In this document: in pieces, positions 42,781 to 52,200 of the stretch
Position numbering within the stretch: position 1 is the first letter of the stretch
How the letters are laid out: each line of letters starts with the position of its first letter
Assembly (NCBI GenBank): GCA_965659685.1
Contig: CBFHXB010000001.1
Location: 62,001 to 126,000 of the forward strand
DNA from: MGIIa-L3 sp11892u
GTDB taxonomy: Archaea > Thermoplasmatota > Poseidoniia > Poseidoniales > Poseidoniaceae
DNA length: 64,000 bases
Direction of reading: 5' to 3'
Position numbers and translations under genes: made by a program
The notes under the pieces: model-generated
What the model was told of the DNA's origin: nothing
What the model saw: only the letters and a program-made list of their open reading frames with translations
Database searches by the model: none

Positions 42781-44564
42781 GCTTCCACCTCCTCGATGGT
42801 CTTCATGATTTGATCCGCGTAAATCGAGGCACGCGGGGGCATGCCGTCGGAATACGCGACGGAGTGAACACGGTCCACGAGGTGGTTGGGCAGCTCGCGG
42901 CGCATGATGCCCCAGAGTTGCCCGTCTCGGTTGATCTCCAGCACGATGACGGTCTTGTGACGCGCGCAGAAGGCCTCAACTTCGCTGTGGAGCGGGAGGC
43001 TGCGCACACGGCACTGGCTCACCTTGCGGCCTTTGGCTTCGATGATGTCGTCGATTTCTTGGATGGTGTTCTCCATGCTGCCAAAGTAGACGATGCCGAC
43101 GTCGCATTCCTCTTCTTCCCGTAGAATGGGAGCGGGGAGGTGGTCGCGGGCGCCGTCGATCTTGCGGCGGAGCCGGTCCATCAGGTCGAGGTAAATGTGG
43201 GACTTCTCGGAATAGACGCCGTAGGGGTCGTGTCCGGTTCCACGGTAGAGGATGGGGGCCATTCCGCTGCCGGGCAAGGTGCGGTAAGGGATGCCGTCGC
43301 CGTCCACGTCGCGGTAGCGGCCAAAGTCCTCCATGGCCTCGAAGATGTCCCGCTCGCGAATGACCTTGCCACGGTCCATCGGTACGTCGGGGTAGGTGAA
43401 GCCTTCACAGGCCCATCGGTTCATCCCAAGGTCAAGGTCGGAGAGGCCGAAGACCGGGGTTTGGAAACGCTCGGACACGTCGAAGGCGCGCCAGCCGAAT
43501 TCGAAGCACTCCTCGACGGTACCAGGGATGAGCACGATGTGCTGGGTGTCCCCGTGGCTGCCTTCGTAGAGCATCTGAAGGTCGGATTGTTGGGTGCGGG
43601 TGGGCAGACCGGTCGAGGGTCCGACGCGGTTGACGTCCCAGAACACCGACGGAACCTCGGCGAAGTACGCCAATCCGATGAATTCCTGCATCAGGGAAAT
43701 GCCGGGTCCGGAAGTCGCCGTCATGCCACGTGCTCCGGCCCATCCTGCGCCGATGACCATGCCGGCCGCTGCCAGCTCGTCTTCGGCCTGAATCACGGCG
43801 CAGGTGGCTTCCCCGTCATCGTTGATCCTCAATTCAGGGATCCATCCGATGATGCCCTCAGCCAAACTGGAGGACGGCGTGATGGGGTACCAGGCAAGCA
43901 TTTGCACCCCACCAAAGAGGGCGCCGAGGGCCGCAGCCTCGTTGCCTTCCATGAAGAAGCGGCCTTGGTTGCTGCCACGTGCTGCCACCTCATAGGGGTC
44001 GGTCTTGGTCAGGTGTTCTCGGGCGTGGTCCCGGCCGAGGTGGAAGGCGGTGGTGTTGAGTTCGATGGCCGAAGCCTTGCCCTTGAACTGCTTTCCAATG
44101 GCCTCAACGACGGCCACCTCGTCGATGCCGAGCAATTCAGCAAGCACGCCGACGTAGATCACGTTCGTGATCATGCGGGCCAACTTGGCGTTCACGCCGC
44201 GGGCCATCTTGGTCATCGGGACGGGGTACGAGATGACGTCCTCGCGGTCCATGGGCTTCTTCGCGTCGCTGTTCCAAACGACGACGCTACCGGGCTCAAG
44301 TTGTGCCAGGTCGTCTTCCCACGTGGCGGGGTTGACGAGCACTTGGATGTGGGTCCTGTCGCCAGGGGCTTGGTAGCCGGCGTCCGACAGCCGAACGATG
44401 TACCATGTTGGGAGGCCGGAAATGTTGGACGGGAAGAGGTTCTTCCCGCTGACTTCGATGCCCATGTTGAACAAGGACTGCAGCAGGATGAGGTTGGCCG
44501 ACTGAGAGCCTGTTCCGTTCGCGGTAGCGATGTTGATGGTGAAGTCATTGACGATGGCGTCCAT
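42777..44564 (-). CDS. korA: 2-oxoacid:ferredoxin oxidoreductase, fused gamma-alpha subunit
   Basis: 595 residues. The N-terminal gamma domain (FTINIATANGTGSQSANLIL) is fused to the alpha pyrimidine-binding domain (MLAWYPITPSSSLAEGI, GARGMTATSGPGISLMQEFI), the arrangement of two-subunit enzymes in aerobic archaea. YPITPSS is the substrate-loop signature. ATG at 44564 follows GAGGCAGCACC; ATG at 44588 is an alternative. With aconitase downstream this supports an oxidative citric acid cycle using ferredoxin. The upstream spacer is shared with the divergent cyclophilin and carries a perfect inverted repeat. Confidence 0.92.
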   Translation of the reverse strand: MDAIVNDFTINIATANGTGSQSANLILLQSLFNMGIEVSGKNLFPSNISGLPTWYIVRLSDAGYQAPGDRTHIQVLVNPATWEDDLAQLEPGSVVVWNSDAKKPMDREDVISYPVPMTKMARGVNAKLARMITNVIYVGVLAELLGIDEVAVVEAIGKQFKGKASAIELNTTAFHLGRDHAREHLTKTDPYEVAARGSNQGRFFMEGNEAAALGALFGGVQMLAWYPITPSSSLAEGIIGWIPELRINDDGEATCAVIQAEDELAAAGMVIGAGWAGARGMTATSGPGISLMQEFIGLAYFAEVPSVFWDVNRVGPSTGLPTRTQQSDLQMLYEGSHGDTQHIVLIPGTVEECFEFGWRAFDVSERFQTPVFGLSDLDLGMNRWACEGFTYPDVPMDRGKVIRERDIFEAMEDFGRYRDVDGDGIPYRTLPGSGMAPILYRGTGHDPYGVYSEKSHIYLDLMDRLRRKIDGARDHLPAPILREEEECDVGIVYFGSMENTIQEIDDIIEAKGRKVSQCRVRSLPLHSEVEAFCARHKTVIVLEINRDGQLWGIMRRELPNHLVDRVHSVAYSDGMPPRASIYADQIMKTIEEVEA

Positions 44565-44619
44565 GGTGCTGCCTCGTGGTGCTTTCATCAAGTCCCCGAA
44601 AGGTTCGACGCTCCGCGAC

Positions 44620-44637
44620 CTGAGGCCGTCGCCTCAG
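44620..44637. promoter_or_regulatory. Perfect inverted repeat in korA/cyclophilin divergent spacer
   Basis: CTGAGGC-CGTC-GCCTCAG, 7-bp arms with a 4-base centre. It lies 56 bases before the korA ATG used here and 75 bases before the cyclophilin ATG. A repressor or activator site for korAB is a reasonable reading; no regulator is assigned. Confidence 0.45.
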
Positions 44638-44711
44638 ACCTTTGAACATGACGCCACCGCGAACGTACAATTTGGAGGGACATCTCAAAATGGGAGGGTT
44701 CATCGCGAACC

Positions 44712-45752
44712 ATGGCGAGCGAGAAGGTCCAGAAGGCTTGGAGCCGTGCAGAAGCGGACATCAAGAAAGGCAACTACGCAGGTGTCTTGCCCTTGCTGGA
44801 AGAAATCGACGCCGAAGGTCAGCACGCCATGACGTGGTACTTGGCAGGCCTTGCACGTCGTGAGGAAGCCAAAGCCTCCGGTGCTGCGTCCACCTACCGG
44901 AAGGCGGCCAAGAACCTCCGCACGGCGATGCACATGGATCGCCGCACCAAGCGTTACAACTCCGCCTACAACGAGTTGCTGAACGAAATGACCGAGAAGC
45001 GCATCGGCGAGTACCTCATTCCACCCCTGCTCAAGGACGGCACGCCCACCCTGACCTCCTTCGGTCTGATGGGCGCCGTGTTCCTGGCGGTCTTGTTTGT
45101 CTTGAGTCAGGCCGGCAACAGTCCTGCATTAACGGGCGACGAGGTGGTTCGGATGTCCTTGACGTGGACCGACGCCGACGGCACCGATCGCTCTGGGGAT
45201 GTGACCATCCAGATTCATGCAGACGCACCCTCCCATGCCTCCTCCTTCATGCAGCACGTGAACGAGGGCACCTACGACGGGACCATCTTCCATCGCGTGA
45301 TTGACGACTTCATGATCCAAGGCGGCGATTTCGAGAACAGCGACGGTACGGGTGGCTACGCCGCCTCATGGTTCGGTCATTGTGGGCCAAACGGCCAGGC
45401 CGAACCCTCCTCCAGCGCGTGCGACCAAACGCAGTACACCCTGCCGGACGAAGTCGATAACGGTCGCCTGCATGACGTCTGCACCCTCTCCATGGCGAAG
45501 ACCCAATCCCCCAACACGGGCGGCAGCCAGTTCTTCCTCATCCCTGAGGACAGCAACGAAGGACAGGGGCCAAGTTGGCTTGACGGGCAGCACACCGTCT
45601 TCGGTACCATCACCGACGGCTGCGAGCACGTGACCTCCATCTCCGAAATTCAAACCGACGGTCAATCCAACAGCGACCCCGTCCACCAGGTGACCTTGGT
45701 GGAAGCCGTGTCCATGGGCGCGGACGACACGCCGTGGTACGTCTTCTGGTGA
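44712..45752 (+). CDS. Membrane-anchored cyclophilin-type peptidyl-prolyl isomerase
   Basis: 346 residues. Residues 1-100 form a TPR-like helical region (WSRAEADIKKGNYAGVLPLL, WYLAGLARREEAK) that should be cytoplasmic. A membrane helix follows (TSFGLMGAVFLAVLFVLSQA, about 112-131), then an extracellular cyclophilin domain with FHRVIDDFMIQGGDF (catalytic Arg near residue 194), LSMAKTQSPNTGGSQFFLI and a DGQHTVFG loop with the active Trp of WLDG. It probably aids folding of secreted proteins outside the membrane. Insertions with cysteine pairs (FGHCGPNGQ.., SACDQT) suggest disulfides. TCAAAATG lies about 24 bases upstream as a possible TATA box. Confidence 0.88.
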   Translation: MASEKVQKAWSRAEADIKKGNYAGVLPLLEEIDAEGQHAMTWYLAGLARREEAKASGAASTYRKAAKNLRTAMHMDRRTKRYNSAYNELLNEMTEKRIGEYLIPPLLKDGTPTLTSFGLMGAVFLAVLFVLSQAGNSPALTGDEVVRMSLTWTDADGTDRSGDVTIQIHADAPSHASSFMQHVNEGTYDGTIFHRVIDDFMIQGGDFENSDGTGGYAASWFGHCGPNGQAEPSSSACDQTQYTLPDEVDNGRLHDVCTLSMAKTQSPNTGGSQFFLIPEDSNEGQGPSWLDGQHTVFGTITDGCEHVTSISEIQTDGQSNSDPVHQVTLVEAVSMGADDTPWYVFW

Positions 45753-45772
45753 ATCGCCTCCCCATCCGTGCC

Positions 45773-45778
45773 GTTATA
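45773..45778 (+). promoter_or_regulatory. TATA-like box of aconitase
   Basis: GTTATA centred 26 bases before the aconitase ATG, beginning 20 bases after the cyclophilin stop; suggests a separate promoter despite the short gap. Confidence 0.5.
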
Positions 45779-45801
45779 GATGGCCGTTCTGTCGCCCAGC
45801 C

Positions 45802-48471
45802 ATGGCGACCATCGACCCCTTCTCCGCGCGCCGCGAATTGCCGCACGGCGGTCATTACTACGCCCTTGACGCCCTCGATGCTGCAGGCGTGGACACCGCC
45901 TCGCTCCCGTACAGCGTGCGCGTGCTCCTCGAGGGTGCGCTGCGCAACCTCGACGGTTTCCTCATCCGCGAGGAGGACGTCCGGACCATCGCCGGCTGGA
46001 CCGCCGACGGCGAGCGTGGGGAGATTCCTTTCCGTCCTTCCCGCGTGATCCTTCAGGACTTCACCGGCGTGCCCGCGGTGGTGGACCTTGCCGCCCTTCG
46101 TGACGCCATGGTGGAGATGGGCGGCGACGCCGAGCGCGTCAACCCCCAGGTTCCAGTGGACCTGGTCATCGATCACTCTGTGCAAGTCGACGTTTCGGGT
46201 TCTCATGCTGACGCGCTCGACCTGAACCTCGACATCGAGTACCACAGGAACGCGGAGCGCTACACCTTCCTGAAGTGGGGCCAGCAGAGCCTCAGCGATT
46301 TCCGAGCCGTGCCTCCCTCGCGTGGCATTGTGCACCAAGTGAACTTGGAGTTCCTGGCCTCGGTCGCGCGTCAAGAAGACGGCGTTTGGCTTGCCGACAC
46401 CTTGGTCGGCACCGACTCCCACACGACGATGGTCAACGGTCTTGGCGTGTTGGGCTGGGGCGTCGGTGGCATCGAGGCTGAAGCCGTGATGCTCGGCCAA
46501 CCGATCTACATGCTCGCACCGGACGTGGTCGGCGTTCGCTTGGTCGGGGAACTCAATCCCGGGGTCACCGCCACCGACATGACGCTCCGCATCGTGGAAA
46601 TGCTGCGCGAGCACGGCGTGGTCGGCAAATTCGTCGAGTTCTTTGGAGCCGGCATGGTCGCCCTTTCGCTGGCCGACCGAGCCACCATCGCCAACATGGC
46701 GCCCGAATACGGCGCGACGTGCGGCTTCTTCCCAGTGGACGATCGCACCCTCGAATACATGCACTTGACCGGCCGCGAAGCCGAACACGTGGCGGGCGTG
46801 GAAGCCTACTGCCGCGCACAAGGCCTGTGGTACGACAGCGCGGATGCGGAGAAGGCGTACACCGACGTGCTTGAGCTCGACCTCTCCACCGTCAAGCCCG
46901 CTCTGGCCGGGCCGAAGCGCCCTCAGGACCGTGTCGACCTTGACGAGATGCGCGATCACTTCATCGAGAGCCTGACCGCTCCGCTCGGCCTCCATGGCCA
47001 CGGTTTGGAGGCAAGCGACCTCTCCCGCTCCGCCATCGTCGAGGACGAAGGCGGCATGTACGATTTGAACCACGGCGACGTCGTCATCGCGGCCATCACC
47101 TCCTGCACCAACACGTCGAACCCCGACGTGATGCTGGCCGCGGGCCTGCTGGCGCGCAACGCCCGAGCCCGAGGCCTCGGGGTCAAGCCCTGGGTCAAAA
47201 CCTCCTTGGCGCCGGGCAGCCGTGTGGTCACGGAATACTACGAGGCCACCGGATTGGACGAAGACCTCTCGGCCATGGGATTCAACGTGGTCGGATACGG
47301 GTGCACCACCTGCATTGGGAACTCAGGACCCTTGCCCGAAGCCATCGATGCGGCCGTTGATGAGGCCGGTTTGGTCGTCGGTTCCGTGATTTCCGGCAAC
47401 CGGAATTTCGAAGGCCGTGTTCACAGCAAGGTCAAGGCCTCGTACCTCGCATCACCTCCCCTTGTGGTGGCCTATGCCATCTGTGGGACCCTCGACCTTG
47501 ACCTGACCACCGAACCCCTCGGGCACGATGCCGAAGGTCGTCCAGTCATGCTCGACGAGGTGTGGCCCTCTGACGAGGAGATCGCTGCGGCCCGCACGGC
47601 CATCACGCCCTCGATGTTCCGCGACCGGTACAAGGACGCGATGAGCGAACCCCGGTGGGACAGCATTCCTTCGGAACCCTCGCCCCTCTATACGTGGCAG
47701 GACGATTCAACCTACATCCGCCTGCCCACCTTCTTCCAAGGTCTGGGGCCTGAGGCGCCTCCCATCGAACCGATCGAGCACGCCAGGGTGCTGCTGAAAC
47801 TCGGTGATTCGATCACCACCGACCACATCTCGCCCGCCGGAGCCATCCTAAAGAGCGGCCCAGCAGGGCGCTGGTTGCAAGAACAGGGCGTTGAAAAGGG
47901 CGATTTCAACTCCTTTGGCAGCCGACGTGGCAACCACGAGGTGATGATGCGTGGCACCTTCGCCAACGTCCGCATTCGCAACGAATTGGCCCCTGGCACC
48001 GAAGGCGGGTGGTCCATTGACCACGCCACAGGCGAGGTCATGTCCGTGTACGAGGCTGCCCAGAACGCAGATGGCCCGATGGTCGTGTTGGCAGGTTCAC
48101 AGTACGGAACAGGGTCCTCGCGCGACTGGGCCGCCAAAGGCACCTACCTCCTCGGCGTGAAAGCGGTCATCGCCACGTCCTTCGAGCGCATCCACCGCTC
48201 CAACCTTGTCGGCATGGGGGTTCTCCCGTTGACCTTCGTGGACGGACAGAGCCACGCTTCGCTTGGCTTGGACGGCAGCGAGGCATTCAGCATCCCCATC
48301 ACCGATGACGTGCAGCCATTGCAACGCCTTACTGTGACGGCGATGCATGCGGAGCGTGGCGAGACCTCCTTCGAGGTCGACGTGCGTTTGGACACGCCTG
48401 TGGAAGTGGACTACTACCGCAACGGCGGCATCCTGCACACGGTGCTGCGCCAGATGGCAGCCGACGTCTGA
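45802..48471 (+). CDS. acnA: Aconitate hydratase (AcnA type)
   Basis: 889 residues, the AcnA/IRP length. The three [4Fe-4S] cysteines are visible: SCTNTSNP (C435) and GYGCTTCIGNSGP (C501, C504). Substrate motifs GTDSHTTMVNGLGVLGWGVGG and the swivel domain QYGTGSSRDWAAKG are intact. It interconverts citrate and isocitrate in the citric acid cycle. The AcnA type, rather than the AcnB type, is usual in aerobic archaea and many bacteria. It lies between a cyclophilin and a hypothetical gene, near korAB, and has its own likely promoter. Confidence 0.97.
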   Translation: MATIDPFSARRELPHGGHYYALDALDAAGVDTASLPYSVRVLLEGALRNLDGFLIREEDVRTIAGWTADGERGEIPFRPSRVILQDFTGVPAVVDLAALRDAMVEMGGDAERVNPQVPVDLVIDHSVQVDVSGSHADALDLNLDIEYHRNAERYTFLKWGQQSLSDFRAVPPSRGIVHQVNLEFLASVARQEDGVWLADTLVGTDSHTTMVNGLGVLGWGVGGIEAEAVMLGQPIYMLAPDVVGVRLVGELNPGVTATDMTLRIVEMLREHGVVGKFVEFFGAGMVALSLADRATIANMAPEYGATCGFFPVDDRTLEYMHLTGREAEHVAGVEAYCRAQGLWYDSADAEKAYTDVLELDLSTVKPALAGPKRPQDRVDLDEMRDHFIESLTAPLGLHGHGLEASDLSRSAIVEDEGGMYDLNHGDVVIAAITSCTNTSNPDVMLAAGLLARNARARGLGVKPWVKTSLAPGSRVVTEYYEATGLDEDLSAMGFNVVGYGCTTCIGNSGPLPEAIDAAVDEAGLVVGSVISGNRNFEGRVHSKVKASYLASPPLVVAYAICGTLDLDLTTEPLGHDAEGRPVMLDEVWPSDEEIAAARTAITPSMFRDRYKDAMSEPRWDSIPSEPSPLYTWQDDSTYIRLPTFFQGLGPEAPPIEPIEHARVLLKLGDSITTDHISPAGAILKSGPAGRWLQEQGVEKGDFNSFGSRRGNHEVMMRGTFANVRIRNELAPGTEGGWSIDHATGEVMSVYEAAQNADGPMVVLAGSQYGTGSSRDWAAKGTYLLGVKAVIATSFERIHRSNLVGMGVLPLTFVDGQSHASLGLDGSEAFSIPITDDVQPLQRLTVTAMHAERGETSFEVDVRLDTPVEVDYYRNGGILHTVLRQMAADV

Positions 48472-48507
48472 CGGTGGCTTGAAGTCACACCTGCCTCAGC
48501 CCTGCGC

Positions 48508-49152
48508 ATGGCCGACCTCCGCGGGACCGTCCGGTACCGCTTCCGCCACGAAGTGGACGACGTTCACGTGGTGATTGAAGGTGAAGCCGCATGGGTTTCT
48601 GGTCTGGTTGAGGACCTGAACCTGAAAGGCGTCGGTTGGACCATGCCCATTGCCCGTGCATCACGACCTCAGAACTTGTCCGGTCTCAGCGATGAGGACG
48701 AGGCGCCCGAGGACGACGGGCCCCCTGCCGACATGGGTCCAACGCCCGACCCTTCACGCATTCCGGTGGTCCGCCGTCCGATCGGTCAACTCGACCTTGA
48801 ATCCGAAGTGGACCGGATTGGCCTGCAGCCGATGCAACGCCCGGATCCCATCGAATTGATGGAGGTCGTCGAAGGGATTGAGCGGCCGTTCCCGGTGAAG
48901 GATCCGACCTCCGTCGACCCTCAGGCCGAGGCGTGGCTCAAGGAACTCATGGAGGTCGTGGTGCGAGAGCACGGGGCGACGGCCATGCGAACTGAGGACA
49001 TCGAAGAGGTGCTCGGCGAGCGCCTTGGCGACCGCAAGGGCGGTGTGCTCGAGGTTTGGTTGAATTCGCTGTTCGCTGCAGGGAAACTGGTGAAAGTTCA
49101 CGGCGGCCAAGGCACCGGATGGGGTCCATCTCCCTCGTGGTTAAAGGTCTGA
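48508..49152 (+). CDS. Hypothetical protein with C-terminal winged-helix-like segment
   Basis: 214 residues, soluble. A beta-rich N-terminal 45 residues (RYRFRHEVDDVHVVIEGEA) is followed by a Pro/Asp-rich linker, then a helical C-terminal part (WLKELMEVVVREHGATAM, then WLNSLFAAGKLVKV) that could be a small winged helix. No family recognised. It starts 36 bases after aconitase, so co-transcription is possible. Upstream of the giant surface gene. Confidence 0.6.
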   Translation: MADLRGTVRYRFRHEVDDVHVVIEGEAAWVSGLVEDLNLKGVGWTMPIARASRPQNLSGLSDEDEAPEDDGPPADMGPTPDPSRIPVVRRPIGQLDLESEVDRIGLQPMQRPDPIELMEVVEGIERPFPVKDPTSVDPQAEAWLKELMEVVVREHGATAMRTEDIEEVLGERLGDRKGGVLEVWLNSLFAAGKLVKVHGGQGTGWGPSPSWLKV

Positions 49153-49261
49153 GAATTTCCTTACATTCGGGACACTGCGCCACGGGGTGAGGCGCGTACT
49201 TTCGCCCGAGATTGCAAAGGCATTAAGGGTGAACCGAGGCTCCGTGAATCGAGTGGTGTTG

Positions 49262-52200
49262 ATGATGACCAAGACCGACCGCCGAAAGCGCGCGCTGAGC
49301 CTCATGCTTGTCGCGTTGTTCACGACTTCCCTGATGACCGCCTTCGCCGCACCTGCTGGCGCGTCGATGGCGCGAACGTACACCGCTGGACGCGATCCGC
49401 AAGACATCGCCATCGGCGACCTCGACGGTGACGGTCACAACGACCTCGCCATCGCCACCGACGGTGCGCACACGATTTCCATCCTGTGGAATGACGGCAA
49501 CGGGAACTTCTGGGACCGAACGGACGTGTGGGTCACAGGAAACCAGAGCCGCAACGCCGATTGGGACGAGTTCTCCAACGTCCAGTTCATCGAGATCGGC
49601 GAGTTCAACGGTGACTCGGACCTCGACATTGTCATCTACCAGCGCAACAACCCGTTCAAGCAGGACGATGCAGGCAACCCCGCCAGCGAACCCGGCAACT
49701 TGACCATCATTGAGAACGACGGCGGACGCAGTTTCAGCGTCGGCGAACGTTACACCCACTTCTACGCCTGGGACATCGAAGTCGGCGACTTTGACGACGA
49801 CGGCACAGATGACGTGGCCATCCTTGGACTGTACCCTGACATCACGACCCAATACCTCCAGGTCTACAAGGGCCCCGTAACCTGCACAGAATCCGTGCCC
49901 AGCAGCACGGCAGGACCGGGCAATTGCGGTGAGAAAACCGAACTGGGGCCTGCGAGCACCTACTCGTACCGCGAGTTCGAAGTCGGTGATTACGGAGAGA
50001 CGGAGCAGTCAGGACTCAGCACCTGCACCGACGATGACATCTTCCTGCTGCGCAGCGAAGGCGTCGACTACGCCACCGGTGCAGCCACCAACCCCGGAAA
50101 CAGCGACAACGTGACCATCCTCGAATACGGCTGCAGCACCGCACCCGCAGACCGCTTCCCCACGTCGTTGGGTCCGAACCCCACCATCATTCAGATGGGC
50201 ACCGTGTTCGGCGCCCTCGACATCGCCGACCTCGACGACGACGGCACCACCGACGTCATCGCCATGACTGACGGCAACGTCCGAAACATCACCTACATCG
50301 TTTCCAGTTCCCAAGGCAACTGGGGGACGCCGCAACTCGCGTACTTCGGTCCGTACATCTCCTATGATTTGACGATCGCCGACCTCAACGGCGACACCCA
50401 CCCTGACTTCGTGAACCCGTCCATTGCGTTCCAGCAAGACTCGACCGACAGCGCAGGCGGTACGACCAGCCAGTTCTTCTTGAACTTCCCAAGCACCGTT
50501 CAGGTGACCCTTTCCTCCGGTGCCAATCAGCACACCAACCCCCTCTCCTACGAGAGCGGCCGCCGTCCTTCGATGGCAGCCGTCGGTCAGTTGGCCGGTG
50601 ACAGCCAATCGGCGCCAGACATCGCCGTGGCCCACGACTCCTACAACTTCGGAAGCTGGGTGGACAACTTTGGCTGGGAAGGTCAGTACGACACCATCAC
50701 CATCGTTGAAATGGACAACAAGGACTTGGCCGTGACAGGACTCTCCGTGGACCCAGTGGACCGTTGGTTCGGTGTGGCCGGTGAGGGCACACGCCAGATC
50801 AACGTCACCGTGACCAACACGGGCATGGACACCTTGAACTCGGGTTCCGCCACTGTGGACGTCGAACTCAAGATCGTCGACGAGGCAAGTTCCTCCAACA
50901 CGACCGTGTACGCCAACGACTGGGACAGCCCGGAGGACACTTCTGGGTGCGGCACGGGTTGCACCTGGGCCTACGAGGAATACGTGGACGGTTACACCCA
51001 CTGGCACCTCCAGACCAACAGTTCGGTCGGGGCCACGGGCAACGCCAACGGCAACAACGGTGCGAACATTTCCTCCAATTACCTCAACCAAGGGAACTTC
51101 ATGTGGGCCGGCGAAGCCGTGACCAACAGCAGCGGCGACCTGTGGACCGGGTACGGCAAGAACTGGGACGACGCCATGATCCTTCAGGACGTGGACCTGA
51201 CCACCTCCGACCGTGCCTTCATGAGCGTTGAATTGTTCAAGCATCTTGGCTTCGGTGCCCTCGGTGGTGCAGACGCCAACGGCTTCGTGGTCAACGACGT
51301 CTGGGATGACCTAGCCATCATCGAAGTGGGCAGCGATGAAACCGGTTGGAGCACCATCGGGTGCCCCTCGGAAGCGTTGTTCACCGGCGCTTGCGGATCC
51401 GGAGAGTCCCTGTGGGGCGGCTTCGACAACGAGCGTGCCTTCAAGGAAATCAACGGCGGCGCTGCCGAGTCTCGCTTCTACTACGGCGTGTATTTCTTCA
51501 GCACCTACTACGGATGGCAGAACTTCACTGCCGACGACCTCGGTGAGTTCGACCTCTCGCCCTGGGCCGGTGAAACCGTGGACATCCGCTTCCGCTTCCG
51601 CACCGGATTCCAAGGCTCCACCGCCGACGATGACGAGCAACTCTGGGACGGCTACGACGGCTTTGCCGTGGACAACCTGACCATCTACAAGCAGAACACG
51701 GCCTTCCTCCCCAACCCTCAGCAGGCTCAAGCCACCATCGACCTCGCGGCCAACCCGCTTGCGCCTGGTGAAGAGTACGAGACGTCGATCACCGCCAGCC
51801 TGGTGAACGACACGACCTACCGTGTCTCTGCGGCGCTCTCCAACAACGCATGGGACGAACAGGACCTCAACGACGACGCGGTGGGTTACCTGACCCCCTT
51901 CAACGTCTTCGACCCCGCCGTCGAAGGCATCGAGGACTTCAGGGCAGGCGCACTGTACGCCGAGGACACCTTCGACATCGTGGTCACCACCAACAACTGG
52001 GGCAACACCGAAGTGGACTTCGACGTGAAGGCCTCGGTCTTCTCCGCCCTTCCCTCCGACATCTACTGTGGCAACCCAAGCCAGGTCTGCGAGGAGTCCT
52101 TTGAGACCACCAGCCAAGGGTACCGCTTCAGTCACGACGGCAACCCCAACGGGGCCATCTACACCGAAGCCTCCTGCAGCGAGGCCGTCTTCGGTGAAGC

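Noticed and set aside
43140..44645. Plus-strand open frame of 501 codons opposite korA
   Set aside because: korA is intact and coupled to korB; the opposite frame is a high-GC shadow.
45610..47073. Minus-strand open frame of 487 codons opposite aconitase
   Set aside because: Aconitase is complete on the plus strand.
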